Source: Microbacterium enclense
Lineage (GTDB): Bacteria > Actinomycetota > Actinomycetes > Actinomycetales > Microbacteriaceae
Assembly: GCF_001456955.1 (NCBI RefSeq)
Contig: NZ_KQ758472.1
Location: forward strand, 213,984 to 277,983
Reading direction: 5' to 3'
Length of the DNA: 64,000 nt
Position 1 is the stretch's first letter. Every line of letters begins with the position of its first letter. Below the pieces are notes generated by a model. That model ran no database searches and was not told the DNA's origin. It saw only the letters and a list, made by a program, of their open reading frames with translations. A program made the translations under genes and the position numbers. Positions 7,866 through 15,352 of this stretch are shown in pieces.

Positions 7866-8683
7866 TGCGTATCCGCAGCACGAAGCCGGAGTTCTGGAAG
7901 AGCGAGCGTGTTGCGCTCCTGTCGTGGGAGGACCGTCTCCTTCTCAAGGGGCTGGAGTCGTACGTCGACGACAACGGCGTGGGCCGCGACGACGTCGCCC
8001 TGATCGTCGGTGACCTCTTCGCTCGCGACATGTTCGCGAATCCTCGCGAGACCGTCGCGAGGGTGTCCGAAGGTCTTTCCCGCATCGAAACGGCCGGACT
8101 TATCCACAGGTACGAGGCCGAGGGGACGCGGCTGCTGTTCGTGTCGTTCTGGGAAAGCATCCAACGGATCGACAAGCCCGGGCGGGGAAGAATGCCCAGG
8201 CCAGACGGCACAACCGAGTTCGGAGACTCCGACATTCGCGAGAGTGTCGCGAAACGTCGCGAGACCGTCGCTCCTGGAACAGAGGAACAGGGGAACAGAG
8301 GAACAGAGGAACAGGGTGTTCTCGCGCGCGTGACCCCGACCGCTGAACTCGAAGCAGCCTTCGCTCACGCCTACGCCGCCTGGCCGAAGAAGACCGAACG
8401 GAAGCAGGCGTTCGACCGGTTCAAGATCGCCGCCCGCCGCCGCCCCTTCACCGAGCTCGTCGCCGACATCGTCCGCTTCGGGAACGCGTACGCCGAGACG
8501 ACGGAGACGAAGTTCGTCCCCGCGCTGGGCGTGTGGATCGGTCACGAGCGGTGGACCGACGATCTCCCCGCGGCCCGCACCCCCCGCCCCGCCCCTGCCG
8601 CGCGCCCGACGCGCGGTCAGGAGCACCTCGCCTACATCGCCTCTCTCGGCGAACCCACTCACCAGCAGGAGATCGAACGATGA
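7865..8683 (+). CDS. Phage replication initiator (DnaD/O-like)
   Basis: A 272-residue protein from ATG 7865. Residues 1-115 form a winged-helix-like domain typical of phage initiators: MRIRSTKPEFWKSERVALLS, FARDMFANPRETVARVSEGL, then a W at the strand end. A low-complexity linker (GTEEQGNRGTEEQG) is encoded by tandem 8-bp repeats, and the C-terminal domain (about 165-245, WPKKTERKQAFDRFKIAARR) resembles DnaD/phage replisome organisers. Like lambda O, the gene itself contains repeats that could be its binding site. It is followed by a G39P-like helicase loader. Confidence 0.72.
   Translation: MRIRSTKPEFWKSERVALLSWEDRLLLKGLESYVDDNGVGRDDVALIVGDLFARDMFANPRETVARVSEGLSRIETAGLIHRYEAEGTRLLFVSFWESIQRIDKPGRGRMPRPDGTTEFGDSDIRESVAKRRETVAPGTEEQGNRGTEEQGVLARVTPTAELEAAFAHAYAAWPKKTERKQAFDRFKIAARRRPFTELVADIVRFGNAYAETTETKFVPALGVWIGHERWTDDLPAARTPRPAPAARPTRGQEHLAYIASLGEPTHQQEIER
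8023..8315. repeat. Iteron-like repeat region inside the initiator gene (candidate origin)
   Basis: The palindrome TCGCGA occurs at 8023, 8034, 8044 and 8055 (steps 11, 10, 11) and again at 8236, 8247 and 8257 (steps 11, 10), followed by a degenerate TCGCTC at 8268 in the same rhythm. The 15-mer TCGCGAGACCGTCGC is shared by both arrays (8044 and 8257). Five contiguous 8-bp units GGAACAG(A/G) fill 8276-8315. The TCGCGA copies fall in two reading frames, so they are not a simple result of repeated codons. Helical phasing suggests protein binding on one DNA face. Origin function is inferred. Confidence 0.6.
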
Positions 8684-9081
8684 ACACTCAGGAAGCGGCG
8701 AAGCTCCTCGCGGTCGCCGCGGGCTTCGACAACCGCCGCCCCGACGACCTCGCGACCGCCGCGTGGCGCGAACTTCTCGGCGACTTCACGTACGAGCAGT
8801 GCCGCGCCGCGATCGTCGCCCACTACCGCGACCCCGCGACCCGGCACCAGTACCTCACCGCCGCGCACGTGCTCGACCGCGTCGAGGCGAACGCCCGCAC
8901 GAAGACCGCCGACGTCGAGACCGACGTGCGCTCGGCGAAGGCGCGCGGCATCGTCCCCGCCGACTGGCCGCGCCGGCAACCGCTCGACCCGGAGGCCGCG
9001 TACCGGCTGCAGGCCGCGCGAGAGCGGGACCGGCAGGAGTCCATCCGCCACACGACCGGCGCGATCGAGGCCGGAGCATGA
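8680..9081 (+). CDS. G39P-like helicase loader candidate
   Basis: A 133-residue protein whose first 70 residues fit the pattern of phage helicase loaders of the SPP1 G39P type: EAAKLLAVAAGFDNRRPDDL, then TAAWRELLGDFTYEQCRAAI, then a YLTAAHVLDRV helix. The C-terminal half is basic and probably disordered. It follows the initiator gene directly (ATGA overlap), as P follows O in lambda-type modules. No replicative helicase gene is present, so it would load the host DnaB. Family assignment is by pattern only. Confidence 0.6.
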   Translation: MNTQEAAKLLAVAAGFDNRRPDDLATAAWRELLGDFTYEQCRAAIVAHYRDPATRHQYLTAAHVLDRVEANARTKTADVETDVRSAKARGIVPADWPRRQPLDPEAAYRLQAARERDRQESIRHTTGAIEAGA

Positions 9082-9425
9082 CCGTCTCGGTGAACTTCGC
9101 GGACCAGGCGTGGGCGCGCCTCGCAGTCCTGGCGGACGGGATCGGCATCACCGTCCCCGAGCTGCTCGAGGACGCCGCGCAGCGTCTCCTCGTCGGCACG
9201 TCCCGGTTCGCGAAGGACCAGCCCCGCCGGGCGGAGCAGCTCGCCCGCACCCGCGCCGTGCACAAGCAGATGCTCACGTCGCAGATCATCCGGCTCCGCG
9301 CGCAGGGCCGCACGGTCATGCAGATCGCGGACGCGGTCGGCTACTCGTCGTCGTACGTGTCGAAGATCCTCTGCGAGAACGGCGCTCGCACCCACAAGAC
9401 CCATACCGAAAGGACAGCAGCATGA
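9078..9425 (+). CDS. Small HTH-containing protein
   Basis: A 115-residue protein. The N-terminal half has the look of a ribbon-helix-helix/TraD-like segment ([20 protein letters not shown]), and residues 75-105 form a resolvase-type helix-turn-helix ([20 protein letters not shown], then SSSYVSKIL). It could regulate the early operon or help origin melting. Overlaps both neighbours by 4 bp. No named family. Confidence 0.55.
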   Translation: MTVSVNFADQAWARLAVLADGIGITVPELLEDAAQRLLVGTSRFAKDQPRRAEQLARTRAVHKQMLTSQIIRLRAQGRTVMQIADAVGYSSSYVSKILCENGARTHKTHTERTAA

Positions 9426-9652
9426 GCAAGCGAGACACCCGCCCGATCGAGGTCGGCGACAGGTTCGAGACCCGCGATGCCCGCGATGGCGGGAAGGTCG
9501 TCGAGGTCGTGGAGGTGAAGCGCAACGCGCTCGGAGCCATTCGCTACCTGATCCGCACCGAGGTCCATCCCCGCAACCCCTCGGCTGTGGGCCGCGCCGT
9601 CCGCGTGCAGGAGAGCACCCTCCGCGGCGCCTACAAGCGGGTGAGCCGCTGA
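9422..9652 (+). CDS. Small conserved-type beta-rich protein
   Basis: A 76-residue protein with KOW/SH3-like spacing: [20 protein letters not shown], then a strand with [17 protein letters not shown], then [14 protein letters not shown]. Such short barrels often bind nucleic acid or protein partners. It sits directly before ssb and overlaps it by one base (ATG at 9652 shares the A of TGA). Function unknown. Confidence 0.55.
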   Translation: MSKRDTRPIEVGDRFETRDARDGGKVVEVVEVKRNALGAIRYLIRTEVHPRNPSAVGRAVRVQESTLRGAYKRVSR

Positions 9653-10149
9653 TGGCCGGCGAGACGATCATCACCGTCGTCGGCAACCTCACCGCTGACC
9701 CGGAGCTGCGGTACACGCAGAACGGCCTCCCCGTCGCGAACTTCACCATCGCGAGCACCGCGCGCACCTTCGACCGGCAGGCGAACGAGTGGAAGGACGG
9801 CGAGGCGCTGTTCCTGCGGGCGTCGGTGTGGCGCGAGTTCGCGGAGCACGTCGCTGGGTCGCTGACGAAGGGGTCGCGTGTCATCGCGACCGGGCGGCTC
9901 AAGCAGCGCTCGTTCAAGGACAAGGAGGGCAACGACCGGACGGCGATCGAGCTGGAGGTCGACGAGATCGGGCCGAGCCTGAGGTACGCGACGGCGCAGG
10001 TGACGCGCGCCGCAGGCGGTACGGGCTCGACTGGCGGTCGATCGGGTGCCACGGCGGGTGACGAGCCCTGGGCGACGCCGGGAGCGGCTCAGGCGGGCGC
10101 TGCGGACGCGTGGGGAGGTGGCGGACATGGCGACGACACCCCGTTCTGA
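9652..10149 (+). CDS. ssb: Single-stranded DNA-binding protein
   Basis: A 165-residue SSB. The OB fold occupies residues 1-110 ([39 protein letters not shown], then [20 protein letters not shown]). A Gly-rich linker follows and the acidic tip ends GDDTPF, close to the DDDIPF peptide through which bacterial SSBs recruit partner proteins. It should coat DNA during phage replication and RecT recombination. The last 23 nt overlap a small gene in another frame. Confidence 0.92.
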   Translation: MAGETIITVVGNLTADPELRYTQNGLPVANFTIASTARTFDRQANEWKDGEALFLRASVWREFAEHVAGSLTKGSRVIATGRLKQRSFKDKEGNDRTAIELEVDEIGPSLRYATAQVTRAAGGTGSTGGRSGATAGDEPWATPGAAQAGAADAWGGGGHGDDTPF

Positions 10150-10270
10150 GCCCCTCTGCCCGGAGTGCCGGGACGGAAAGTGCCGCAACTGCATCGAGCA
10201 GGCGATGACCGACGACGAACTGGCGCCCTGCGGGTGCCCCAACCACGAGGAGACCCCGTGCGCATCCTGA
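10127..10270 (+). CDS. Mini zinc-finger protein overlapping ssb
   Basis: A 47-residue protein from ATG 10127 (ribosome site ggggaggtgg) starting inside the end of ssb. It has three pairs of cysteines ([12 protein letters not shown] and [11 protein letters not shown]), enough for two zinc sites. It also overlaps the next GTG at 10258. The Cys spacing and ribosome site argue for a real gene. Role unknown. Confidence 0.6.
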   Translation: MATTPRSEPLCPECRDGKCRNCIEQAMTDDELAPCGCPNHEETPCAS

Positions 10271-10746
10271 CCGTTCGCCAGCCATGGGCTCACGCGATCA
10301 TTCACGGCGGTAAGGACGTCGAGAACCGCGTCCGCAACGTCGCGGGGGACTACCGCGGACCGGTTGCGATTCACGCGGCACTGCAACGCGACGATGACGG
10401 CTGGGTCAGCTCCGGTCGTTATGCCCTCACGAGAACGATGGACCGCGGCCAACCGGCCACCCTCGGCGCGATCATCGGCGTCGTTGACCTCGAGGACGCG
10501 CACCTGGTGAAGCAGTCCAACGGCATAAGCAACGTCTGCTTCGACAATCACACGCCTGTCGGACGGATCTGCTCACCGTGGGCGCAGAACTACATCGAGT
10601 TCCCCGCCTACTCGGGGTACCACCTCGTGCTCGCCAATCCGCGACCGCTGAAAGATCCGGTTCCGTACCGGGGGGCGCTCGGACTCCGCCGCCTCGACGA
10701 CGACACCACCGCGCGCATCCTCGCGCAGATCGGAGAACAGGCATGA
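10258..10746 (+). CDS. ASCH-domain protein
   Basis: A 162-residue protein starting [20 protein letters not shown], the typical opening of ASCH (PUA-like) domains, with VENRVRNVAGDYRGPVAIHA next and a GAIIGVVDLEDAH strand later. ASCH domains bind modified or structured RNA/DNA, and some have nuclease or deacetylase activity. The GTG start overlaps the small zinc protein. Its substrate in this phage is unknown. Presence beside a DNA methylase could hint at nucleic-acid modification biology. Confidence 0.7.
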   Translation: MRILTVRQPWAHAIIHGGKDVENRVRNVAGDYRGPVAIHAALQRDDDGWVSSGRYALTRTMDRGQPATLGAIIGVVDLEDAHLVKQSNGISNVCFDNHTPVGRICSPWAQNYIEFPAYSGYHLVLANPRPLKDPVPYRGALGLRRLDDDTTARILAQIGEQA

Positions 10747-11600
10747 CGCTCGTCTGCGCAACGAACGACGGCCTCTCCGGCATCCGCGCGTGCACGACGC
10801 TCGGCGAGCACCGCGTTACCTGCCTCGACCACCCCGGCTGGGACGAGAAAACCCGACCCGGCACCTGCCGCGGGTGCCTCCCCCTCGCTGCCGAGGTCGG
10901 GTTCCTCTGCCGCCACTGCTGGGAGCTCGTCGAGACCGCCTACGCCGGGTGGCAGCGGTGGTCGACGCTCATCGTCGCCGCCGGCGGGCGCGCCGTCACC
11001 GCGACGGGAGGGGGTGGGTCGTCGGCGCTCGGGTACTCGAACCTGTCGCTCGCCATGCTCGAACTCGACGCCTGCAACCGCCACCTCGCGACCCGGGAGG
11101 ACCGCACCCTGCTCATGTGGGTGAACACGCCCGCCGGCGCCGGACACGCGATCCAGTTCGCGCACGCCGCGCTGAACGCGTACCGCACGCTCGAGGTCGA
11201 GGAACGCGCGAAGGTAACCCCGCCGCCCGCGCGGTGCCCCGAGTGCGGCCTCCTCACGGCAACACGGAACCGGGAGCGGGTCGTCGGCGCGTTCACCGTC
11301 GTCGAATGCCAGCACTGCGGCCACCGCCTCGACAAGATCCGCACCGGCCCCGACTCCTGGACCGGATCGCGCGCCTGCGAGCACGACAACGGCGCCGAGC
11401 ACCTCGCGTGCACCGACGTCGACTGCGGCTGCTGGTGCCACCACTACGGCACCAAGTCCCGCCGCGCCGGCATCGAACTCCTCTGGGACGCCGACCTCGC
11501 CACCGCCGCCCCCGGCTCCGCACCCCGCGACGCCTGGACCATCGACGACGCCCACACGATCACCCGGCGCACCGCCGACACCGGAAGGAAGACCGCATGA
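10743..11600 (+). CDS. Multi-zinc-ribbon phage protein
   Basis: A 285-residue protein with several Cys clusters: CRGCLPL and CRHCWEL near the N-terminus, a CPECGLLTA ribbon paired with CQHCGHRLD (about 160-195), and a C-terminal CTDVDCGCWCHH. The middle (about 75-145) is helical. It overlaps its neighbours by 4 bp. Proteins of this layout are common in actinobacteriophage early regions without known function. Zinc-dependent nucleic-acid binding is the likely general role. Confidence 0.6.
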   Translation: MTLVCATNDGLSGIRACTTLGEHRVTCLDHPGWDEKTRPGTCRGCLPLAAEVGFLCRHCWELVETAYAGWQRWSTLIVAAGGRAVTATGGGGSSALGYSNLSLAMLELDACNRHLATREDRTLLMWVNTPAGAGHAIQFAHAALNAYRTLEVEERAKVTPPPARCPECGLLTATRNRERVVGAFTVVECQHCGHRLDKIRTGPDSWTGSRACEHDNGAEHLACTDVDCGCWCHHYGTKSRRAGIELLWDADLATAAPGSAPRDAWTIDDAHTITRRTADTGRKTA

Positions 11601-12013
11601 CCACCACAGACGTTGTTCTCCCCGGCGCAGAGAAGTGCCCCGGACACCTCGAATGGTCCGCTTTCGGCGCGATGTACCCCGACACCGTGTGCGCCAGCGC
11701 GCTCAGGTGGGCTGATGGCTACCAGGGGACCGGCCTGTGCGATGCTGACGACGCATTCCGAGAGAAGGGCATTCCCTGCCCGTTCTGCGACCCGGACGGA
11801 TTCATCGACTACCAGTGGTCGGTCAGCGACGGCGAACACGTCATCCTCTGGGAAGCCGACGAGACCGCCGTTCACCCCGACACCGATATCCACTTCCACG
11901 ATGGCAAAGCGCTGTGGTGGACAGCGACTCACCCAGACCGCGGCGAAGAGCGGGTGCTGTTTCGTTCGATCATGGACCGCTGGGACGAGGTAGAAGCGGA
12001 GGTTCACCCGTGA
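11597..12013 (+). CDS. Hypothetical Cys-containing early protein
   Basis: A 138-residue acidic protein with isolated cysteines (KCPGHLEW, GLCDADD, CPFCDPDGF). The CPFC motif could bind zinc. The C-terminal half is rich in Trp, His and Asp (DGKALWWTATHPDRGEER). No family recognised. Coupled by 4-bp overlaps to both neighbours. Confidence 0.55.
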   Translation: MTTTDVVLPGAEKCPGHLEWSAFGAMYPDTVCASALRWADGYQGTGLCDADDAFREKGIPCPFCDPDGFIDYQWSVSDGEHVILWEADETAVHPDTDIHFHDGKALWWTATHPDRGEERVLFRSIMDRWDEVEAEVHP

Positions 12014-12297
12014 CCGCCTCCACAGTGCCGACCTTCGCCGCCTGGCACACCGCCGCCGAGGAGAGCTTCGACCGGATGCGCGCCCACGCCGTCGAGGAGC
12101 TGTCCGCTCTGCTCGGCGAGGACGTGCACCTCGACGAAACCGGCGCGATCGTCCTGGACGAGGACCAGCGAGACCGGCTTCTCGCCGCCGTACCGACCAC
12201 CACCGCGCCCGGGTTCCCGTACGAGACCGCCTGGGGCGTCCCGATCCGGCGCGCCGAGGCGGACGCGCTCAACCACCCGAATGGGAGCGCATCGTGA
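12010..12297 (+). CDS. Small hypothetical helical protein
   Basis: A 95-residue protein from GTG 12010 with a helical N-terminus (FAAWHTAAEESFDRMRAHAV) and an acidic centre (GEDVHLDETGAIVLDEDQ). It overlaps the preceding stop and the following GTG. Function unknown. Confidence 0.5.
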   Translation: MTASTVPTFAAWHTAAEESFDRMRAHAVEELSALLGEDVHLDETGAIVLDEDQRDRLLAAVPTTTAPGFPYETAWGVPIRRAEADALNHPNGSAS

Positions 12298-12674
12298 CTG
12301 TCTACGTCGATGACATGTTCATGAAGGCCACCGTCCCAAACGGTGCTCGCAAGGTCAGCGGCGAGTGGTGCCACATGCAGGCCGACACCCGCGAAGAACT
12401 CGACGACATGGCCGACAAGATCGGCTTGCGTCGCTCGTGGATTCAGTACCCGGGCACGTGGAAAGAGCACTACGACGTGACGCGCCCGCGTCGGGACGCC
12501 GCTATCGCGGCCGGCGCGGTGCCAGTGGGCATGCTCGAACTCGCCCGCATCCGCAAGCGGTGGCGCGAGGAACACAGATCGAGCGTGCAGGAGTGCGAGT
12601 GCTCCGAGTTCGCGCAGCAGCATGCGATCACGGACCCAGGATGCCCGGCTCACGAATCGAGTGATCCGTCATGA
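12294..12674 (+). CDS. DUF4031 protein
   Basis: A 126-residue protein that fits DUF4031: it starts VTVYVDDMFMKATV, then GEWCHMQADTREELDDMADK, IGLRRSWIQYPGTWKEHYDV, and TRPRRDAAIAAGAVPVGMLE. Conserved His, Asp and Tyr in these blocks suggest an enzyme, but the family's activity is not established. Common in phages and actinobacteria. The short C-terminal addition carries CECSEF...CPAH, a possible extra metal site. Confidence 0.78.
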   Translation: MTVYVDDMFMKATVPNGARKVSGEWCHMQADTREELDDMADKIGLRRSWIQYPGTWKEHYDVTRPRRDAAIAAGAVPVGMLELARIRKRWREEHRSSVQECECSEFAQQHAITDPGCPAHESSDPS

Positions 12675-12832
12675 TCGACGCAATCGAGCGCGTGCGCGAG
12701 GTGTGCGCCAAGGCTCTGGCGGTCAAGGTCGCCGGGTCGGGCGAGGGTGAGGCGGCCATGGCTGCCATGGCGTCCGTCATCCTCCGCATCCTGGACGGCG
12801 CAGAACCGAACGTGCGGGAGTCCGATGGCTGA
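12671..12832 (+). CDS. Very small hypothetical protein
   Basis: A 53-residue open frame starting MIDAIERVREVCAKALAVKV with an ATGA overlap to the previous gene. It is a single helical hairpin rich in Ala (GEAAMAAMASVILRILDGAE). It also overlaps the start of the next gene. The coupled start is the main evidence. Confidence 0.5.
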   Translation: MIDAIERVREVCAKALAVKVAGSGEGEAAMAAMASVILRILDGAEPNVRESDG

Positions 12833-13040
12833 CGTGCAGCTTCCCGCCTGGATCACCGTCAAGGTCGCGGCCGCCGTCGTCGGGAAGGCTGAGCGCACCG
12901 TGTACCGGTGGATCGACCGCGGCCTGCTCGCCACCGACACGGACGGCGAAGGCCGCACCCTGGTCCCGTCGAAGGCGGTCGGGCGCGTGGCCCTCACGCA
13001 GAAGCGCGGACGCCCCCGGGGCATTCCGACACGCCGCTGA
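12825..13040 (+). CDS. HTH_17-type DNA-binding protein, last gene of early operon
   Basis: A 71-residue protein with a MerR-like helix-turn-helix: ITVKVAAAVVGKAERTVYRW, then IDRGLLATDTDGEGRTLVPS as wing and dimer strand, and a basic KRGRPRGIPTRR tail resembling an AT-hook. It resembles the HTH gene at 682 in length and fold but is not a close copy. It might control late genes, which begin 410 bp downstream. Confidence 0.6.
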   Translation: MADVQLPAWITVKVAAAVVGKAERTVYRWIDRGLLATDTDGEGRTLVPSKAVGRVALTQKRGRPRGIPTRR

Positions 13041-13117
13041 TCGGGCCGCCCGGAAAAGGTGCAAATGTGTCAAAACAGGCAGGATAAGAACTAGATGGTG
13101 GATCACTCCGCCCACGA

Positions 13118-13156
13118 CGAAGCCCCGGCCCACACCACGTGGAAACCGGGGCTTCG
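13118..13156. terminator. Bidirectional terminator between early operon and leftward gene
   Basis: An 11-bp perfect stem CGAAGCCCCGG (13118-13128) pairs with CCGGGGCTTCG (13146-13156) across a 17-nt loop. It lies between convergent ends: the early operon stops at 13040 and the leftward gene at 13167. The short AT-rich stretch at 13053-13100 holds no convincing promoter. Confidence 0.7.
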
Positions 13157-13166
13157 ACGCGCGGGA

Positions 13167-13346
13167 TCAGCCCTTCTCGACCGTCACGCTACCCGGCTGC
13201 GGACCGCCCGACGCATACCGATACGCCAACGCCAGGTCCGCAAGCGCTGCCGCCTTCGGTGCTGAGTTCAGCGACGAGCTCAGAACCGTCTTCGTGTGCT
13301 CCTCGATCGCCGCGAAGAGCGCCGCCTGCGTCTCTCTCTGCCCCAT
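13167..13346 (-). CDS. Small leftward protein between early and late regions
   Basis: A 59-residue protein (MGQRETQAALFAAIEEHTKT, then LSSSLNSAPKAAALADLALA, then YRYASGGPQPGS) read opposite to the phage operons. A longer in-frame start exists at 13418, but 13346 has GGGGA ahead of it. Frame, composition and the terminator just downstream support a gene. The family is not recognised. A role in lysogeny or late control is only a guess from orientation. The remaining space to the terminase start (13347-13450) shows no other feature. Confidence 0.5.
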   Translation of the reverse strand: MGQRETQAALFAAIEEHTKTVLSSSLNSAPKAAALADLALAYRYASGGPQPGSVTVEKG

Positions 13347-13450
13347 GACATTCCCCAATCCGCCGAGCCCTGCGCTCAGCACTGGTCTCCAACGTACGGG
13401 CAACCCCCGACACCCCACAGGGCAAGAGGCCCGCGAAGAGGTGACACCCC

Positions 13451-13963
13451 ATGGCGTCCATCAGTCCCGAACAGCGTCAGCGGGTCCTCGACCTCCACGC
13501 CACCGGCACCCCCCGCAACGAGATCTCCCGCCTCACCGGCATCAGCGCTGGGTCCGTCACCAACATCTGCCGCGACGCCGGCCGGTCCTTTGACCGGTCA
13601 GCGACGAAACAGGCGTCTGAGGCTCGCGCGGTGGATCTCGCGGCGGGTCGGCTTCGTCTGGCGGAGAAGATGCTGGCGGCCTCGGAGGCAATGCTCGACA
13701 CCATCGACGACCCTTACATCGTCTTCAATTTCGGTGGCAGCGAGAACACGTACAACGAGCACGAGCTCGACTCGGCGCCGGTTGAGGTGAAGCGGAACAT
13801 CATCACGACGGCGGGGATCACGTTCGACAAGCTGACCCGCATCGTGGAGAAGTCCGACAGCGGGCTCGAGCAGGCTGCTGGTGTGCTCGACACGATTGCG
13901 GCCGGGTTCACGGCTGCGGCTGAGCGGTACCGGGCCGCCGAGGCGACACCCGATGAGGGTTGA
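13451..13963 (+). CDS. terS: Terminase small subunit
   Basis: A 170-residue protein with an N-terminal helix-turn-helix (ISPEQRQRVLDLHATGTPRN, then EISRLTGISAGSVTNICRDA) for recognition of the packaging site, a central helical oligomerisation region, and a C-terminal helix (GVLDTIAAGFTAAAERYRAA) expected to contact the large subunit. It directly precedes and overlaps the large terminase by 11 nt, the usual order. The assignment rests on position plus HTH. Confidence 0.75.
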   Translation: MASISPEQRQRVLDLHATGTPRNEISRLTGISAGSVTNICRDAGRSFDRSATKQASEARAVDLAAGRLRLAEKMLAASEAMLDTIDDPYIVFNFGGSENTYNEHELDSAPVEVKRNIITTAGITFDKLTRIVEKSDSGLEQAAGVLDTIAAGFTAAAERYRAAEATPDEG

Positions 13964-15239
13964 CGAGCTCGAACGTCTCGTCTCTCGTGCGCAGCTGCTT
14001 TCCCTCGTCGACGCGGCGAAGTTCAAGCTGGCCCTGTGGTTCGGTGCTGTCTCCTCCGGGAAGACGGTGATCAGCCTGTGGGCGTTCCTGCTCGCGGTGC
14101 GTGTGGCCCCGAAGACGGGGATTATCGTGATCGTCGGTCGGACGATGACGACGGTGTACCAGAACGTGTTCGTCCTGTTCCAGAACACGTCGATCTTCGG
14201 GACGCTGATCGCGTCGCAGGTCAGTTACACGCCCGGCGCCTCGTCCGCCCGCATCCTGGGCCGTGAGGTCATGGTCATCGGCGCGTCGAACAAGGAAGCC
14301 GTCGGCCGTATCCAGGGTTCGACGGTGGCGCTCGCGTACGTCGACGAGGCCGCGCTCCTCCCCGAGGAGTTCTGGAACATGCTCGTCTCCCGCCTCCGCG
14401 TCGACGGTGCTCGCCTCCTCGCGACGATGAACCCCGCTTCCCGGAACCACTGGATCAGGAAGAACTGGATCGTCCCCGGGCCGGCGAAGAACCTCATCAG
14501 CTTCCACTTCACGATGCGCGACAACCCGAACCTCCCGGCCGACTACATCGCCGACATGGAGGCGTCGTTCTCCGGCGTGTTCTACGACCGGATGATCAAG
14601 GGCGAGTGGACGAACGCTGAGGGCGCCGTCTACCCGATGTGGGATCCCGCCCGGCACGTCATCCCCTTCGCGGACATGCCGCGCCTGCGGGACGTCATGG
14701 GCATCGGGATGGACTACGGCACGACGAACACGACCGCGGCGCTCATGCTCGGCGTGTCCGACGAGGCGAAGCCCCGCCTGGTGCTGATGGACGAGTGGCG
14801 GTACAACCCGAAGGACCACAACGACCTCCGCCTCACCGACGCGGCCCTCTCGCAACGGTTCCGGGCGTGGCTCCCGCAGGATCACACGCCGTACCCGCTG
14901 ACCGTGCAGCCGAGGTTCCTGATGCTCGACCCGGCCGCCGCGTCGATGCACATGCAGATGCAGCAGGACCTCCGCGGCACCGGCCTCACCCCGTGGCCGG
15001 CGGTGAACGACGTGCTCCCCGGTATCCAGACGATCGCGACCGCCCTCGACGCGGGGCAGCTCGTCGTCACCGACCGATGCACGGGCTTCACCGAAGAGGT
15101 CACCGAGTACCGGTGGGATGCGAAGGCCACGGACGCCGGTGAGGACCAGGTCGTGAAAGAGAACGACCACAGCCTCGACGCGGGCCGGTACATCGCCCAC
15201 TCGACGACGAACTACTGGAAGCCGCAGCTCGCGGCATAA
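13953..15239 (+). CDS. terL: Terminase large subunit
   Basis: A 428-residue packaging motor. Walker A GAVSSGKT is at 31-38, Walker B ALAYVDEAA with D131-E132, and the C-terminal RNase H-like nuclease starts GMDYGTTNT with D254 as a metal ligand, followed by MDEWRYN and a later acidic pair. It resembles the Terminase_6/T4-gp17-like group used by many siphophages with SPP1-type portals. The N-terminus is compact. Confidence 0.9.
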   Translation: MRVDELERLVSRAQLLSLVDAAKFKLALWFGAVSSGKTVISLWAFLLAVRVAPKTGIIVIVGRTMTTVYQNVFVLFQNTSIFGTLIASQVSYTPGASSARILGREVMVIGASNKEAVGRIQGSTVALAYVDEAALLPEEFWNMLVSRLRVDGARLLATMNPASRNHWIRKNWIVPGPAKNLISFHFTMRDNPNLPADYIADMEASFSGVFYDRMIKGEWTNAEGAVYPMWDPARHVIPFADMPRLRDVMGIGMDYGTTNTTAALMLGVSDEAKPRLVLMDEWRYNPKDHNDLRLTDAALSQRFRAWLPQDHTPYPLTVQPRFLMLDPAAASMHMQMQQDLRGTGLTPWPAVNDVLPGIQTIATALDAGQLVVTDRCTGFTEEVTEYRWDAKATDAGEDQVVKENDHSLDAGRYIAHSTTNYWKPQLAA

Positions 15240-15240
15240 G

Positions 15241-15326
15241 CCCCGCAGAAGGGCGTGAGTCGTGTCGAGGTCATGAGCCTGCACGGCGGCGTCGCGCACC
15301 GCCCTTCACCTCGCGCCCTCTGCGGC
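15241..15326. other. Structured spacer after terL
   Basis: The 113-bp gap between terL and the portal gene holds nested inverted repeats: CCGCAGA (15243-15249) with TCTGCGG (15319-15325), and GAAGGGCG (15248-15255) with CGCCCTTC (15300-15307). These arms overlap and so would compete. The spacer ends in the portal ribosome site (aaggggg). It may fold as a leader structure; a packaging site is another possibility. Neither is proven. Confidence 0.4.
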
Positions 15327-15352
15327 TTCACATCAACCCAAGGGGGTCTCCT

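Noticed and set aside
8276..8315. The GGAACAG repeats as a CRISPR array
   Set aside because: The units are 8 bp with no spacers and lie inside a coding gene.
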